Shown in pieces: positions 50,054-59,886 of a stretch of DNA of 64,000 nt. Below the pieces are notes generated by a model. The model worked only from the letters and a program-made list of their open reading frames with translations. It was not told the DNA's origin and made no database searches. The stretch's first letter is position 1. Every line of letters begins with the position of its first letter. The translations under genes were made by a program, and so were the position numbers. The DNA lies in NCBI RefSeq assembly GCF_900155865.1, contig NZ_LT707006.1:2582577-2646576 (forward strand), written 5' to 3'. The DNA is from Bacteroides bouchesdurhonensis (GTDB taxonomy: Bacteria > Bacteroidota > Bacteroidia > Bacteroidales > Bacteroidaceae).

Positions 50054-52888
50054 ATGGCACAAGCAAAGAAGAAACCGTTTGACGGGCTATATGCGCAGTT
50101 GGAAGAGGCGGGCGGCAATGTCGTCCTTTTTTCAGCCAAAGGCGAGGCGTCCGTCATTTTTGAAATGACCAACCCCGTACAGCAGTTATGCACCGATGCG
50201 GAACAATACCAACTCTTCCAAGACGTGTTTTCCAATGTCGTGCAGACGCTTGGGGAGGGCTACGCCTTGCAGAAACAGGACATCTTCTGCAAGCAGGCCT
50301 ACCACCATGAAGTGCCGAAAGACGCGCCTTTCTTGACACGGTGCTACTTCAAGTACTTTGAGGGAAGGGAGTTTACGGAAATACGGACTTACCTGATTGT
50401 CACGCAGGAGGCACAACGCAACCAGTTCGTGCAGTACGACCCCAAGAAATGGCTGGACTTCCACGCCAAGGTGTCCAAGGTGGACGACATCCTCACGGAG
50501 AAACACATCCGGCACCGCAAGCTCAATAAAGAGGAAGTCAACGAGTACTGCCACCGCTTCATGGCGTTCAACTTCCGGCACGGCTCCTTCTCGATGACCA
50601 ACTTCAAGGCATCGGACGAATACCTGAAAACCGGGAAACGGGTCATCCGTTCCTTCCCTTTGGTGGACATAGACGAAATCAACCTGCCGTCCGTCATCAA
50701 GCCATACACGCAGATGAGCGTCAACGGCTATGCCATCGCCACCGACCTGTTCTCATTTTTGACAAATGTGCCCCATTCCGATTGCGTGGTGTTCAACCAA
50801 GTGATACAGATACCCGGACAGCGGAAGCTGCTCCGCAAGCTGGAAGCCAAGGCGAAGCGTCACGATTCCATGCCCGACCCAAGCAACAAGATAGCCAAGG
50901 CGGACATCGAGGAAGTGCTGGAACGGTTGACCATCGACAGCACGATGCTGGTCTATTCCAACTTCAACATACTGGTAAGCTGCCCGGCAGACAAGATGAC
51001 ACCCGTGACCTCCTTTCTAGAAACCAAGCTGTACGAGTGCGGCATCATGCCCTCCCGTACCGCCTACAACCAACTGGAGCTGTTTACGGACAGCTTCCCC
51101 GGCAACGCCTACACCTTCAATCCTGACTACGACCTGTTTCTGACCCTTTCCGATGCGGCACTCTGCTTCTTCTTCAAGGAGCATCTGAAAGCCTCCGAGG
51201 TGACACCGCTGACCACGTATTACACCGACCGTCAGGGGCTTCCGGTGTGCATCGACTTTACCGGCAAGGAAGGCAAGGTCAAGATGACCGACAACGCCAA
51301 CTTTTTCTGTATCGGGCCAAGCGGCAGCGGCAAGTCGTTCCACATGAACAGTGTCGTGCGCCAGTTGCTCGAACAGCATACGGACGTGGTGATGGTAGAT
51401 ACGGGTGACTCTTACGAAGGCATCTGCCGTTATTTCAACGGCACCTACATATCCTACTCCAAGGAGAAGCCCATCTCGATGAACCCCTTCAAGGTAACGC
51501 AGGAAGAATATGACCTGAACTTTGGTGAGAAGAAGAACTTCCTCAAATCACTGATATTTCTCATCTTCAAGGGCAACCAGTTCCCCGACAAGATTGAGGA
51601 CATGCTGATTAACCAGACCTTGGTGGAGTATTACGACACCTATTTCCATCCTTTCACCCACTTCAACGAGCAGGAACGGAAGAACCTGCGGCGGAAATTG
51701 TTGCTGGAAGCCCGGATGGAGGATGACATCGAAAAGTACACCAAGGACATGGAGAACATCGAACGGCTGATAGAGAGCGAGGAAGTCATCGTGAAGCCGG
51801 AAAGCCGTGCGCTGATGCTGCCCTCGGAAGCCAGACGCTTCAAGCTCATCCGGCAATGCAAGTCGCTGACCGCCCTGAAGAACGACCCCGGAGCGACCCC
51901 CTCCGAAAGAGAAAGGGCTTTCCACATCGTGGAGAAGTTCAAGAAAGAGCTGTACGATAACTCGATGCTTATCAAGATAGACAAGCGGATAACCCGCATG
52001 GAGGAACAGAGACGCAGGCTGAAAGTGAAGGAACTCTCGTTCAACTCCTACTACGAGTTCGCTTTGGAACGTATTCCGCAGATAATGAAGCAGGACAAAA
52101 TCGATTTCAAGGTGAACGACTTCGCATCCATCCTGAAACAGTTCTACCGGGGCGGCGAACAGGAAAAGACCCTGAACTCCGACTTGGACGTAAACCTGTT
52201 CGATGAGCGGTTCATCGTCTTTGAAATTGATAAAATAAAAGATGACCCCGTCCTTTTCCCCATTGTGGTGCTGATAATCATGGACGTTTTCTTACAGAAG
52301 ATGCGCATCAAGAAAGGGCGCAAGGCACTGATAATCGAGGAAGCGTGGAAAGCCATCGCTTCGCCCACTATGGCAGAATACATAAAATATTTGTACAAGA
52401 CCGTCCGCAAGTTCCACGGCATCGCCGGAGTGGTCACGCAGGAATTGAACGATGTGATAGACTCCCCCATAGTCAAGGAAGCCATCATCAACAATTCCGA
52501 TGTGAAGGTATTGCTTGACCAGTCGAAGTTCAAGGACAGGTACAATGACATCGCAGCCATCCTCGGCCTGACCCCGATACAGAAGCAGCAGATATTCACC
52601 GTCAACGCGCTCAACAACAAGGAAGGACGCAGCTACTTCAAGGAAGTGTGGATATGCCGGGGGCAACAGTCGGATGTCTATGGTGTCGAGGAAGCCCCGG
52701 AATGTTACTGGGCATACACCACGGAACGCAACGAGAAGGAAGCCCTGAAGATATACCTCGCCCATTACGGGGATTTGCAGGAAGCGATAACCCATATCGA
52801 GGCAGACCGCCAACAGGACGGCGGCCCGCTTTATCTGGAGTTCGCAAGGAAAGTCAACCAGAAACAAAAAGTGATGTCATTATGGTAA
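50054..52888 (+). CDS. traG: Conjugation ATPase TraG (VirB4-like)
   Basis: This large inner-membrane-associated ATPase powers assembly of the transfer channel. The 944-residue protein has an N-terminal VirB4 domain (about 1-400; YFEGREFTEIRTYLIVTQEA) and a C-terminal ATPase with Walker A FCIGPSGSGKSFHMN (about 420), a GDSYEGICRYFNGTYIS block, and Walker B ALIIEEAWKAIASP (about 755) followed by VVTQELND. The middle has a long charged helix (about 530-670). The last seven bases overlap the next gene (ATGGTAA). All family motifs are intact. Confidence 0.95.
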   Translation: MAQAKKKPFDGLYAQLEEAGGNVVLFSAKGEASVIFEMTNPVQQLCTDAEQYQLFQDVFSNVVQTLGEGYALQKQDIFCKQAYHHEVPKDAPFLTRCYFKYFEGREFTEIRTYLIVTQEAQRNQFVQYDPKKWLDFHAKVSKVDDILTEKHIRHRKLNKEEVNEYCHRFMAFNFRHGSFSMTNFKASDEYLKTGKRVIRSFPLVDIDEINLPSVIKPYTQMSVNGYAIATDLFSFLTNVPHSDCVVFNQVIQIPGQRKLLRKLEAKAKRHDSMPDPSNKIAKADIEEVLERLTIDSTMLVYSNFNILVSCPADKMTPVTSFLETKLYECGIMPSRTAYNQLELFTDSFPGNAYTFNPDYDLFLTLSDAALCFFFKEHLKASEVTPLTTYYTDRQGLPVCIDFTGKEGKVKMTDNANFFCIGPSGSGKSFHMNSVVRQLLEQHTDVVMVDTGDSYEGICRYFNGTYISYSKEKPISMNPFKVTQEEYDLNFGEKKNFLKSLIFLIFKGNQFPDKIEDMLINQTLVEYYDTYFHPFTHFNEQERKNLRRKLLLEARMEDDIEKYTKDMENIERLIESEEVIVKPESRALMLPSEARRFKLIRQCKSLTALKNDPGATPSERERAFHIVEKFKKELYDNSMLIKIDKRITRMEEQRRRLKVKELSFNSYYEFALERIPQIMKQDKIDFKVNDFASILKQFYRGGEQEKTLNSDLDVNLFDERFIVFEIDKIKDDPVLFPIVVLIIMDVFLQKMRIKKGRKALIIEEAWKAIASPTMAEYIKYLYKTVRKFHGIAGVVTQELNDVIDSPIVKEAIINNSDVKVLLDQSKFKDRYNDIAAILGLTPIQKQQIFTVNALNNKEGRSYFKEVWICRGQQSDVYGVEEAPECYWAYTTERNEKEALKIYLAHYGDLQEAITHIEADRQQDGGPLYLEFARKVNQKQKVMSLW

Positions 52889-53622
52889 AGTTACGGTACA
52901 CACTCATCTTGGTATTTGTAATTACCGCTTCAACCCAAGCCTTTGCCGGCTGGAGAGTGGTGATTGACAAGAACTGCCTGAAAATAGTGGCAAGCAACAC
53001 CGCTTCCCAAAAGCTGATAGAAGACAAGCATAACCAACGGCTGGATTCCATCGCTTTCAAAAAGAAGAAGGTGGAGCTGTATTCGGTGAGCATGGCCACC
53101 ATCAAGGAACTCTACAAACTCTCTATGGAAAACGTGTCGGGCTTCGGAGCGGAAAGCCGCTATTACAAGGAAATCGGACTGTGCGCTTTCGATATAGTCC
53201 GCAACGTGCCGGAACTGGTCAAGACCGTGAGCAAGGCGAAGTTCTCCAACAAGCTGCTGTGCCTGAACGAGCTGGGCAATCTGGTCGCGGAAACGCAGCA
53301 GTTGGTGGGCAATTTTGTGAACATCGTCAACAACGGCAAGGTTTCCAATCCCTTGAAAGGGGAAGCGACCGCAGAGAAGAAGAATGACGGCTACAACCTG
53401 CTTGACCGCTATGAGCGGATGTCGCTGGCCAACGGTATCTATACCAACCTGATGGAGATACGCTACAAGGTGGAAGGTATGCTCCTGATGGCGCGTTATG
53501 CCACGATGAACGACCTGTTCTTTGCGATAGACCCGGAGGGCTGGGCCAACATCATGACGATGCGCAACAGCGTGGACGGTCTGGTAATGGATTGGAACAG
53601 GTTGGTAGCCACTAACAACTGA
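52882..53622 (+). CDS. TraI-like exported transfer protein
   Basis: A 246-residue protein with a signal peptide (VKLRYTLILVFVITASTQAF). The mature part is helical and ends with IDPEGWANIM ... LVMDWNRLV, a motif shared with the ICE-1 gene at 16201-16941. The start is the ATG at 52882, which overlaps the traG stop; a longer in-frame extension inside traG is not credible. By location and type it fits the DUF4141/TraI group, which resembles VirB5/TrbJ proteins that touch the pilus or mating partner. Confidence 0.8.
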   Translation: MVKLRYTLILVFVITASTQAFAGWRVVIDKNCLKIVASNTASQKLIEDKHNQRLDSIAFKKKKVELYSVSMATIKELYKLSMENVSGFGAESRYYKEIGLCAFDIVRNVPELVKTVSKAKFSNKLLCLNELGNLVAETQQLVGNFVNIVNNGKVSNPLKGEATAEKKNDGYNLLDRYERMSLANGIYTNLMEIRYKVEGMLLMARYATMNDLFFAIDPEGWANIMTMRNSVDGLVMDWNRLVATNN

Positions 53623-53637
53623 TGAAGGAGGCAGGCT

Positions 53638-54342
53638 ATGAAACACAGGAATATAAAAGTACACGTTTGCAGTTGGGTATTGGCTTTGTCATTCGTACTT
53701 CCGGCAAAGTCCTTCGCTTATGTCATCCCGAAAGACCTTCCCACCATAGAAGCCTTGATAGCCCTGCACAAAGCCATCAAGAAAGATGAAGACAAGGCGT
53801 TGCAACGGGTGGCAATGAGTTTCGGGGAGCAATCGCTGATAACCAAGGGAGCGGACAAGTTCAATGACGTGCGCACCACCTTGGACACCCGGTTGAGCAA
53901 TGCGAATTCCTACCTCGTATTAGCCGGTGCCATTTCATCGACCGCCAACTCCTTGTACCAACTTGTAAGGGACTACAAGAACTTTACGACCCATACCTTC
54001 AAGTATGTGTCCGACAAACCTTTTGTCGCCTGGTACTATGCCGATGCCAACGTAGCCATCGCCCGTGAGATCAAGCATTGCTACAAGCTCTATGCAACGG
54101 TGGCCGCTTCCGGCATCAACCTGATGAAAGCCTCGATGGACGAGAAACTGAATCTGGTGCTGACCTTGAAAACCACCATCGACCGGGCACGCGGCATCAT
54201 AGACAATGCGAACCTCTACTGCTACCTGGTCACCGACTGCGGATGGAAACCCGATTACATCTGGGAGATACTGAACTCCACCGTCAAGGAAGAGATAGCC
54301 AATCGGATCATCAACCAATGGAACAAAGGATATGCGATTTAA
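53638..54342 (+). CDS. Second exported helical transfer protein
   Basis: A 234-residue protein with a signal peptide (SWVLALSFVLPAKSFAY). The helical rest and the end IWEILNSTVKEEIANRIINQ follow the plan of the preceding gene product, so the two may be distant paralogues. It begins 15 bases after the previous gene, and its last 11 bases overlap the next. A role in the periplasmic or pilus part of the transfer apparatus is likely by location. Family not certain. Confidence 0.75.
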   Translation: MKHRNIKVHVCSWVLALSFVLPAKSFAYVIPKDLPTIEALIALHKAIKKDEDKALQRVAMSFGEQSLITKGADKFNDVRTTLDTRLSNANSYLVLAGAISSTANSLYQLVRDYKNFTTHTFKYVSDKPFVAWYYADANVAIAREIKHCYKLYATVAASGINLMKASMDEKLNLVLTLKTTIDRARGIIDNANLYCYLVTDCGWKPDYIWEILNSTVKEEIANRIINQWNKGYAI

Positions 54343-55018
54343 GAATAAGATTATCAAGATGTTTTGTGCAATCATCCTCAGCTTTCCTTTAACGGGGAAC
54401 GCACAGAAAGTAGTCCGTGACAACGAGAAGAAGAAACAGTGGCAGTCAATGGAAAACGGCCCTTGGGACTTCGCCCCGGACTGGTACTATTTTTTCCTGC
54501 ACAAAAGATATTCAGGAGCGGAAATGTACTGGAAGTGGGCGGGCTTCAACTCCGGTTTCCGGGTACGCTTCAAAGAACCCAAGTCCAACATCAGGCGCAT
54601 CATGCCTGTTCGTGTGACTTCCGAAGAGACCCAACGGCAGAAGGTCGAAAAGGTGGAAAAGGAACGCAAGTACGTGGAAGAACTCTATAAGGAAGAGCTG
54701 CTACGGGAGGCGGACAGAGCCGTGGATCTGATGTACGGTGCCTATAAGAACGAGTTCAACCGTATGCAGGAATGTATTACGGACGGTCTGCTATACTCGA
54801 TGCGGAAAAGCGGCGGCAAGCTCAAATACCAAGTGGACGAGCTGAGCCGGCAGAACGAGATCCTTTGTGCGGACATAGCCTATATCCACAAGACCGGAGT
54901 CGGCTATGGACTGGAGAACGCCAAACGGCAGAAGGCTTACGAGGAAGCTAAGGAGAAGATGAACGAACTGGTAAACCGGACTGCCCATCTGTGTGCGGTG
55001 GCGGCCACCCATTATTAA
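54332..55018 (+). CDS. DUF5045-like exported transfer protein
   Basis: A 228-residue protein with an N-terminal signal (KMFCAIILSFPLTGNAQ), a Trp/Tyr-rich domain (WDFAPDWYYFFLHKRYSGAE, then MYWKWAGFNSGF) and a long coiled coil (about 100-215; SEETQRQKVEKVEKERKYVE). The Trp-rich part fits the DUF5045 family found in Bacteroidetes tra operons, as far as I can recall. It overlaps the previous gene by 11 bases and is followed by traJ after 24. Confidence 0.72.
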   Translation: MRFKNKIIKMFCAIILSFPLTGNAQKVVRDNEKKKQWQSMENGPWDFAPDWYYFFLHKRYSGAEMYWKWAGFNSGFRVRFKEPKSNIRRIMPVRVTSEETQRQKVEKVEKERKYVEELYKEELLREADRAVDLMYGAYKNEFNRMQECITDGLLYSMRKSGGKLKYQVDELSRQNEILCADIAYIHKTGVGYGLENAKRQKAYEEAKEKMNELVNRTAHLCAVAATHY

Positions 55019-55042
55019 GCAAGAACATAAAAAACGAAGAAT

Positions 55043-56161
55043 ATGAATTTACTATTAGTTCCCCTGACCATCGGCCTGCCGGTGATAGACGAAAGTTTAG
55101 ACAAGTTGTTGGTCGCCATGGAAACCTTCCCGAATGTGGCGGTACTGGGTGATGCGGTCGGGCTGGCGCGTGTCATCGGACTGTGCCTTGCCCTCTGTGT
55201 CGGCTCATACGAGTGCTGGATGATGATGCTCGGACGGCGGGGCATGGACGTGATGAAACTGCTCCGCATCATCGGTATCTCCATGTGCATCTCCTCGTCC
55301 TCGTGGATTTGTTCCGCCCTGCAGGTACCCGGCAAAGGGCTGGAATCCGCCACCAAAGCGATGGCACACGCCAAGAACAAGGAAGTCGCGGCTTTCGAGT
55401 TGAAAGTGGCGCAGAAACAGAGCGAATACCTCGACCGGCTGAGAGCCGTTCAGGATTCCATCTCGACGGCCAAGCAGATAGCGGAGATCGGCGAGGATGC
55501 CAATTGGTGGGACAAGCTCATCTACAACGTGGAGAACTTGGGCAACACCATCAACAACTATGCGCAACGGGCGGCGGTGGCCACGGAAACCAAAATCAGC
55601 GAATGGATCAACGATGTCATCCGCTTTGTCGGCGAACTGGTGTTCCAGATGTCCTACTACGGCATCCTTGTGGCACAGCGGATATTCATGGCCATCATGA
55701 TGATATTCTGCCCCATCATGTTCGCACTTTCATTAGCACCGCCTTGGAACTCGGCTTGGAGCCAGTGGATGTCGAAATACCTTTCCCTCTCGTTATGGGG
55801 CTTCGTGACCTATATGTGCATGTACTACGTTGACTTCATCCTGCTGTATAATCTCCAACAGGACATGGTGGCCTACAACCATCTGCTTCACGGCTCGGTC
55901 AATTCATGGGAACAGATTGGCGCACTGGGATTGCAAGGTATCGGCTCCAACTGCATGTACGCGATGGGTATGCTCGTGGGAGCTTACATCATCCGCTTTG
56001 TCCCCGAAGTGGCCTCATGGCTGATACCGGGCGGTGTCAGTTCAGGTGCAGGCTCTGTGGCTGGCGCAACGGCTATGGGCATGACGACAGCAGCGGGTGC
56101 GGCAGCCGGAAGCATAGCCGGTTCTGCGGTCGGCGGCATAGCAGGAGGAAAGAAGAAATAA
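55043..56161 (+). CDS. traJ: Conjugative transposon protein TraJ (VirB6-like)
   Basis: A 372-residue polytopic inner-membrane protein. It has membrane segments near residues 40-60, 70-95, about 190-225, 235-260 and 290-320, with a central helical region (about 110-180) on one side of the membrane. The C-terminus is a Gly/Ala-rich tail (GGVSSGAGSVAGATAMGM). TraJ of these elements is related to VirB6/TrbL channel proteins. The gene is in the standard place, ahead of traK by 19 bases. Confidence 0.92.
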   Translation: MNLLLVPLTIGLPVIDESLDKLLVAMETFPNVAVLGDAVGLARVIGLCLALCVGSYECWMMMLGRRGMDVMKLLRIIGISMCISSSSWICSALQVPGKGLESATKAMAHAKNKEVAAFELKVAQKQSEYLDRLRAVQDSISTAKQIAEIGEDANWWDKLIYNVENLGNTINNYAQRAAVATETKISEWINDVIRFVGELVFQMSYYGILVAQRIFMAIMMIFCPIMFALSLAPPWNSAWSQWMSKYLSLSLWGFVTYMCMYYVDFILLYNLQQDMVAYNHLLHGSVNSWEQIGALGLQGIGSNCMYAMGMLVGAYIIRFVPEVASWLIPGGVSSGAGSVAGATAMGMTTAAGAAAGSIAGSAVGGIAGGKKK

Positions 56162-56180
56162 CATCAACATACGGAAGAAT

Positions 56181-56777
56181 ATGCTTATAGAATCATTAGC
56201 ACAGAAAACCAAACTTGCCATGATGACGGTACTGGCAAGCATAGCAGGCAGTGTCATCATCTGCGGCTTCACCGTCTGGTGTTGCGTGTCGCTGGTCAAC
56301 AAGGAGCGGCAGCAAATCTATGTACTGGACGGCGACATTCCGTTTCTTGCGGAACGGGCGCAGTTGGAAGCGAACTTCACGATGGAGGCGAAAGCGCATA
56401 TCCAACTTTTTCACCAGTACTTTTTCAACCTGCCCCCCGACAACGACTATATCAAGTGGACGGTCGGCAAGGCGATGTATATGGCGGACGGTACGGCCCT
56501 GAAACAGAAACAGGCGATGGACGAAAACGGCTTTTACACCGACATCATATCCTCGTCCGCTGTTTGTACCATCATGTGTGATTCCATCCAATTTGACGAA
56601 CATGAGCGGAAGTTTACCTACTACGGTACCCAGCTCATTAAACGCCGTACCCGTGATTTGAAACGGACGATGGTGACAACCGGCTATATCGAGAACGTGC
56701 CGAGGACGAGGAACAATCCGCACGGGCTGATGATTGTAAACTGGAGAACATTGGAAAACAAGGATTTGGATTACTAA
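56181..56777 (+). CDS. traK: Conjugative transposon protein TraK (VirB8-like)
   Basis: A 198-residue protein with a short cytoplasmic part, one membrane segment (MTVLASIAGSVIICGFTVW) and a periplasmic domain (about 45-198; VLDGDIPFLAERAQLEANFT and QYFFNLPPDNDYIKWTVG are family hallmarks). The domain resembles VirB8, which bridges inner-membrane and core complexes. The gene is intact and stands between traJ and traL by standard order. Confidence 0.93.
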   Translation: MLIESLAQKTKLAMMTVLASIAGSVIICGFTVWCCVSLVNKERQQIYVLDGDIPFLAERAQLEANFTMEAKAHIQLFHQYFFNLPPDNDYIKWTVGKAMYMADGTALKQKQAMDENGFYTDIISSSAVCTIMCDSIQFDEHERKFTYYGTQLIKRRTRDLKRTMVTTGYIENVPRTRNNPHGLMIVNWRTLENKDLDY

Positions 56778-56789
56778 AAAGGCATAAGT

Positions 56790-57281
56790 ATGAAATCATT
56801 TAAGAAAACGATACAAGACGGTAAGCAGAAGACATGGAATTTCTTCCAATCCCGATTGCAACCCAAGTTGGGTGCTATCGGAACGAGATACCGCTTGGCT
56901 GCAAGAATCCGAATGGCCAATGCTTGGGCGATGAAACATCCCAAACGCACCTTTATTTATGTGGTAGGCGCATTGTTGTTCTTTCTGATTGGTGATATAG
57001 TTTGGAACGGTAGCCGGGCAGACAAGGCACAAGAACCGAATGTAGCCATCATTGGAAATATCGAACCGGTATTCCAAGGTTTCCATACTATCCAGTCCAA
57101 CAAGGACATTCACCGGCAGACCCTTATGGAACTGGCAGGTCAAGGGCAGGTCATCCGTCAGGAACTGGACTCGTTGATAGCCAAGCCCCATAAGTCCCAT
57201 GTGGATTCCATCCATATTATCCGGCAATACAAGCAGTTGGAGAATATTGTCAAATCATTAAAAAACAACGATAAGCCATGA
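56790..57281 (+). CDS. traL: TraL-position membrane protein
   Basis: A 163-residue protein with a basic cytoplasmic N-terminus (about 1-50), one membrane segment (RTFIYVVGALLFFLIGDIVW) and a helical periplasmic rest. Its length and place between traK and traM match TraL of CTnDOT-type systems, but little is known about the function. The stop overlaps the traM start by four bases. Confidence 0.78.
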   Translation: MKSFKKTIQDGKQKTWNFFQSRLQPKLGAIGTRYRLAARIRMANAWAMKHPKRTFIYVVGALLFFLIGDIVWNGSRADKAQEPNVAIIGNIEPVFQGFHTIQSNKDIHRQTLMELAGQGQVIRQELDSLIAKPHKSHVDSIHIIRQYKQLENIVKSLKNNDKP

Positions 57282-58477
57282 TTAAAATCAATTTCAAACA
57301 ACCCAAGTACATCTTTCCGCTGGTGGTATTCGTGCCGCTATGCGCTTTGGTGTACTTCGTGATGCAGACCTTTGGGGAAGATGGTGAAACGGAGCAGACG
57401 GTAGCCACCGACCGCATCAACATGGAACTGCCCCAAGCCAATGCCGAAGAAGCCGGCGACAAACTCTATGAAATGTCACGCCGCTTCGATGACGAGGATG
57501 CCTTTACCGCAGTCGGTGGCATTGGCGAAGAGAAAAAGGAAGAGAGTAATTTGGAACACGGTTACAGCGAAGAAGAACTGAACCGTCTGGATGCCGCCGA
57601 AGCGGAACGCATCCGCCAGCAAAAAGAGCTGGAGGAACTGGAACGTTCCTTGGCAGAATCCCGAAAGCATATCAATTCATACGCATACGACAATCCACCT
57701 TCAGGAGATAACAGACGTAACGGCTACTCCTCACAGGAGGAGTTCGCCAACGACCTTGAAGAGATACAAAGGCGAAGCTATGAGCGTCAGAAAGCCATCG
57801 AGAGCGGATTGGGATATGGCAACACGGAGGAGGAAGAAGCCCGGCAAAAGCAACGGGCAGATTCCATTGCCAAAGTTCGGGCAGAGGAAAAAGAACGCAA
57901 CCGTCCTAATTTGGTCATCAAGTCGAAGGACACCAATGCCGACAAGTTCCATACCGTATCGGCTTCGGATGAAACGGTGGATGCCCGGCTGATACGGGCA
58001 ATGATAGACCAGACGACCAAAGCCCGTGAAGGCACAAGGCTTCGCTTTAAGCTCTTGGATGATGTGACGGTCAGCGGTACGAAGCTGAAGAAGGGCACAT
58101 ACCTCTATGGTACGGTCAGCGGTTTCGGCCAGCAGCGTGTCCGTGCCACGATTACCAGCATCCTTGTCGGCGACAAGTTCATCAAAGTCAAGTTGTCGGT
58201 GTTCGACAATGACGGCATGGAGGGCTTCTATGTCCCCGAATCCGCTTTCCGTGATTTCGTGGAGGATGCCGGGGCCAGTACGGTACAGCAGAACATCAGC
58301 TTTGAATCGGAAGACGGTTACGGTTCGGGCATATCGGGAGAGGCAATCGCTCTGCAAGCCTTGCAGAATATGTACAACTCCGCTACATCGGCTATCTCTT
58401 CCAACATCCGCAAGAACAAGGCGAAAATCAAGTACAACACCATCGTTTACCTGATTAACTCGGATGAAGCCCGGTAA
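57278..58477 (+). CDS. traM: Conjugative transposon protein TraM (VirB10-like)
   Basis: A 399-residue protein with one N-terminal membrane segment (IFPLVVFVPLCALVYFVMQT), a long charged, Glu/Arg-rich linker (about 45-215) and a C-terminal TraM domain (about 225-399; LRFKLLDDVTVSGTKLKKG, then YLYGTVSGFGQQRVRATI). VirB10-type proteins span from inner to outer membrane and gate the channel. The gene is intact and overlaps traL by four bases. The traN gene follows after 38 bases. Confidence 0.94.
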   Translation: MIKINFKQPKYIFPLVVFVPLCALVYFVMQTFGEDGETEQTVATDRINMELPQANAEEAGDKLYEMSRRFDDEDAFTAVGGIGEEKKEESNLEHGYSEEELNRLDAAEAERIRQQKELEELERSLAESRKHINSYAYDNPPSGDNRRNGYSSQEEFANDLEEIQRRSYERQKAIESGLGYGNTEEEEARQKQRADSIAKVRAEEKERNRPNLVIKSKDTNADKFHTVSASDETVDARLIRAMIDQTTKAREGTRLRFKLLDDVTVSGTKLKKGTYLYGTVSGFGQQRVRATITSILVGDKFIKVKLSVFDNDGMEGFYVPESAFRDFVEDAGASTVQQNISFESEDGYGSGISGEAIALQALQNMYNSATSAISSNIRKNKAKIKYNTIVYLINSDEAR

Positions 58478-58515
58478 ACAACAAAAAATAATCAGTAACT
58501 CAAAAATCATCTAAT

Positions 58516-59391
58516 ATGAAATTCAAGATTCTTTCAGCCGTATGCTGTATGCTCGGCTTTATCAGTTCGGCTTTCGCCAACGAGAAAATCTATGTAAACC
58601 GCGAGGTAACGACCCACATCGTGATGCCGGAGAACATCAAGTTAGTAGATATTTCCACCACGAAGATAATCGGCAATCAGTGTGCCGACAACATCGTCCG
58701 TATCAAACCGTACCAAGAAAACGATTCCATTCCAAGCACAGAATATAAGGAAGCGGAGTTGTTGGGGACACTGACCTTGATCGGTGAACGTCATATCGCC
58801 CAGTATGACATTCTTTATACCACTTCTCCGAACATGGCTGCATCCATCTACCAAGTGGCATACAGCGATACGAAATCCTACATCAATCCGGAAGTGTCCA
58901 TGCCCATGTCTGAAATGGCCCGTTACGCTTGGGCGGTCTATGGCAGCAAGCGCAAGTTCAATCAGGTGGTGTCAAAGGCGCACGGAATGAAAGCCGTTGT
59001 CAACAACATCTATTCCATCGGGGACTTCTTCTTTATTGACTACTCGTTGCAGAACAAGACGAAGATAGCCTATGACATCGAGGAAATCCGGGTGAAGCTG
59101 ACCGACAAGAAAGAAACCAAGGCCACCAATTCGCAGACCATTGAACTGACCCCTGTGTTCTCGCTGAACCACGCCAAGAAGTTCAAGAAGGATTACCGCA
59201 ACGTGCTGGTACTGCCCAAACTGACTTTCCCGGATGAGAAGGTGCTTCGGCTGGAAATCTCTGAGAACCAAATCAGCGGTCGTGTCATCACACTCACGAT
59301 TGAATATGAGGATATTCTTCATGCCGATGGCTTTGATTCCGACATCTTGAAAAAGACATCCTATTATCCGTATTACTACATATCCTATTAA
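58516..59391 (+). CDS. traN: Conjugative transposon protein TraN (DUF4138), ICE-2 copy
   Basis: A complete 291-residue TraN, with a signal peptide (VCCMLGFISSAFANEK) and DUF4138 domain, the VirB9-like outer core component of the Bacteroidetes system. It includes the same SYINPEVSMPM and LTDKKETKATNSQTIELTPV blocks as the partial copy at 1-660, with only scattered substitutions but very different third codon positions. The two genes are thus homologues from related ICEs and not a recent duplication. Confidence 0.94.
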   Translation: MKFKILSAVCCMLGFISSAFANEKIYVNREVTTHIVMPENIKLVDISTTKIIGNQCADNIVRIKPYQENDSIPSTEYKEAELLGTLTLIGERHIAQYDILYTTSPNMAASIYQVAYSDTKSYINPEVSMPMSEMARYAWAVYGSKRKFNQVVSKAHGMKAVVNNIYSIGDFFFIDYSLQNKTKIAYDIEEIRVKLTDKKETKATNSQTIELTPVFSLNHAKKFKKDYRNVLVLPKLTFPDEKVLRLEISENQISGRVITLTIEYEDILHADGFDSDILKKTSYYPYYYISY

Positions 59392-59394
59392 GCC

Positions 59395-59868
59395 ATGAAG
59401 AAAGTATTATTCCTATTGCTGTGTGCTGTTTTTACATTCAATGTATCGGCACAAGACAAGAAGCTGACGCTCAATGCCGGTTTCCTGTTTCCCAACACGC
59501 TGAACGCAACCATCGGTTACGAGCATCCGCTATCCTACGGCAATGCCGTGGAACTGTACGGAGAAGCGGGCAACCATTGGCAACAACCGACAAGTTCCCG
59601 TTTTTGGAAAGGCTACTACTGGGATGCCGGATTGGTGTACAAGCACCGTCTGGCCAGATATAAGAACGGGATGCTTCGCTTCCGCTTCGGGCCGCAGTTC
59701 GGAGCGGACAAGCGCAAGTTCTTCTTGGGACTGGAGGCAGGGTTTGAGTATAGCTATGTCTTTCAGAACGGTTGGGAGTTTGCGTTGATTCAGAAGAATA
59801 ACGTGAACTTCATTCATGGGGACACCTTCCGAAACGGACTATTATTGGGCATGAAAATCCCGTTTTAA
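59395..59868 (+). CDS. traO: Conjugative transposon protein TraO, ICE-2 copy
   Basis: A 157-residue protein with a signal peptide (VLFLLLCAVFTFNVSAQ) and the same layout as the copy at 664-1137. The 3-base gap to traN is the same in both copies. Differences are spread through the protein, with long matches such as LARYKNGM, GLEAGFEYSYVF and IQKNNVNF. Role in the outer membrane is inferred for the family. Confidence 0.92.
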   Translation: MKKVLFLLLCAVFTFNVSAQDKKLTLNAGFLFPNTLNATIGYEHPLSYGNAVELYGEAGNHWQQPTSSRFWKGYYWDAGLVYKHRLARYKNGMLRFRFGPQFGADKRKFFLGLEAGFEYSYVFQNGWEFALIQKNNVNFIHGDTFRNGLLLGMKIPF

Positions 59869-59886
59869 TCTTTAATTCAATCGGAT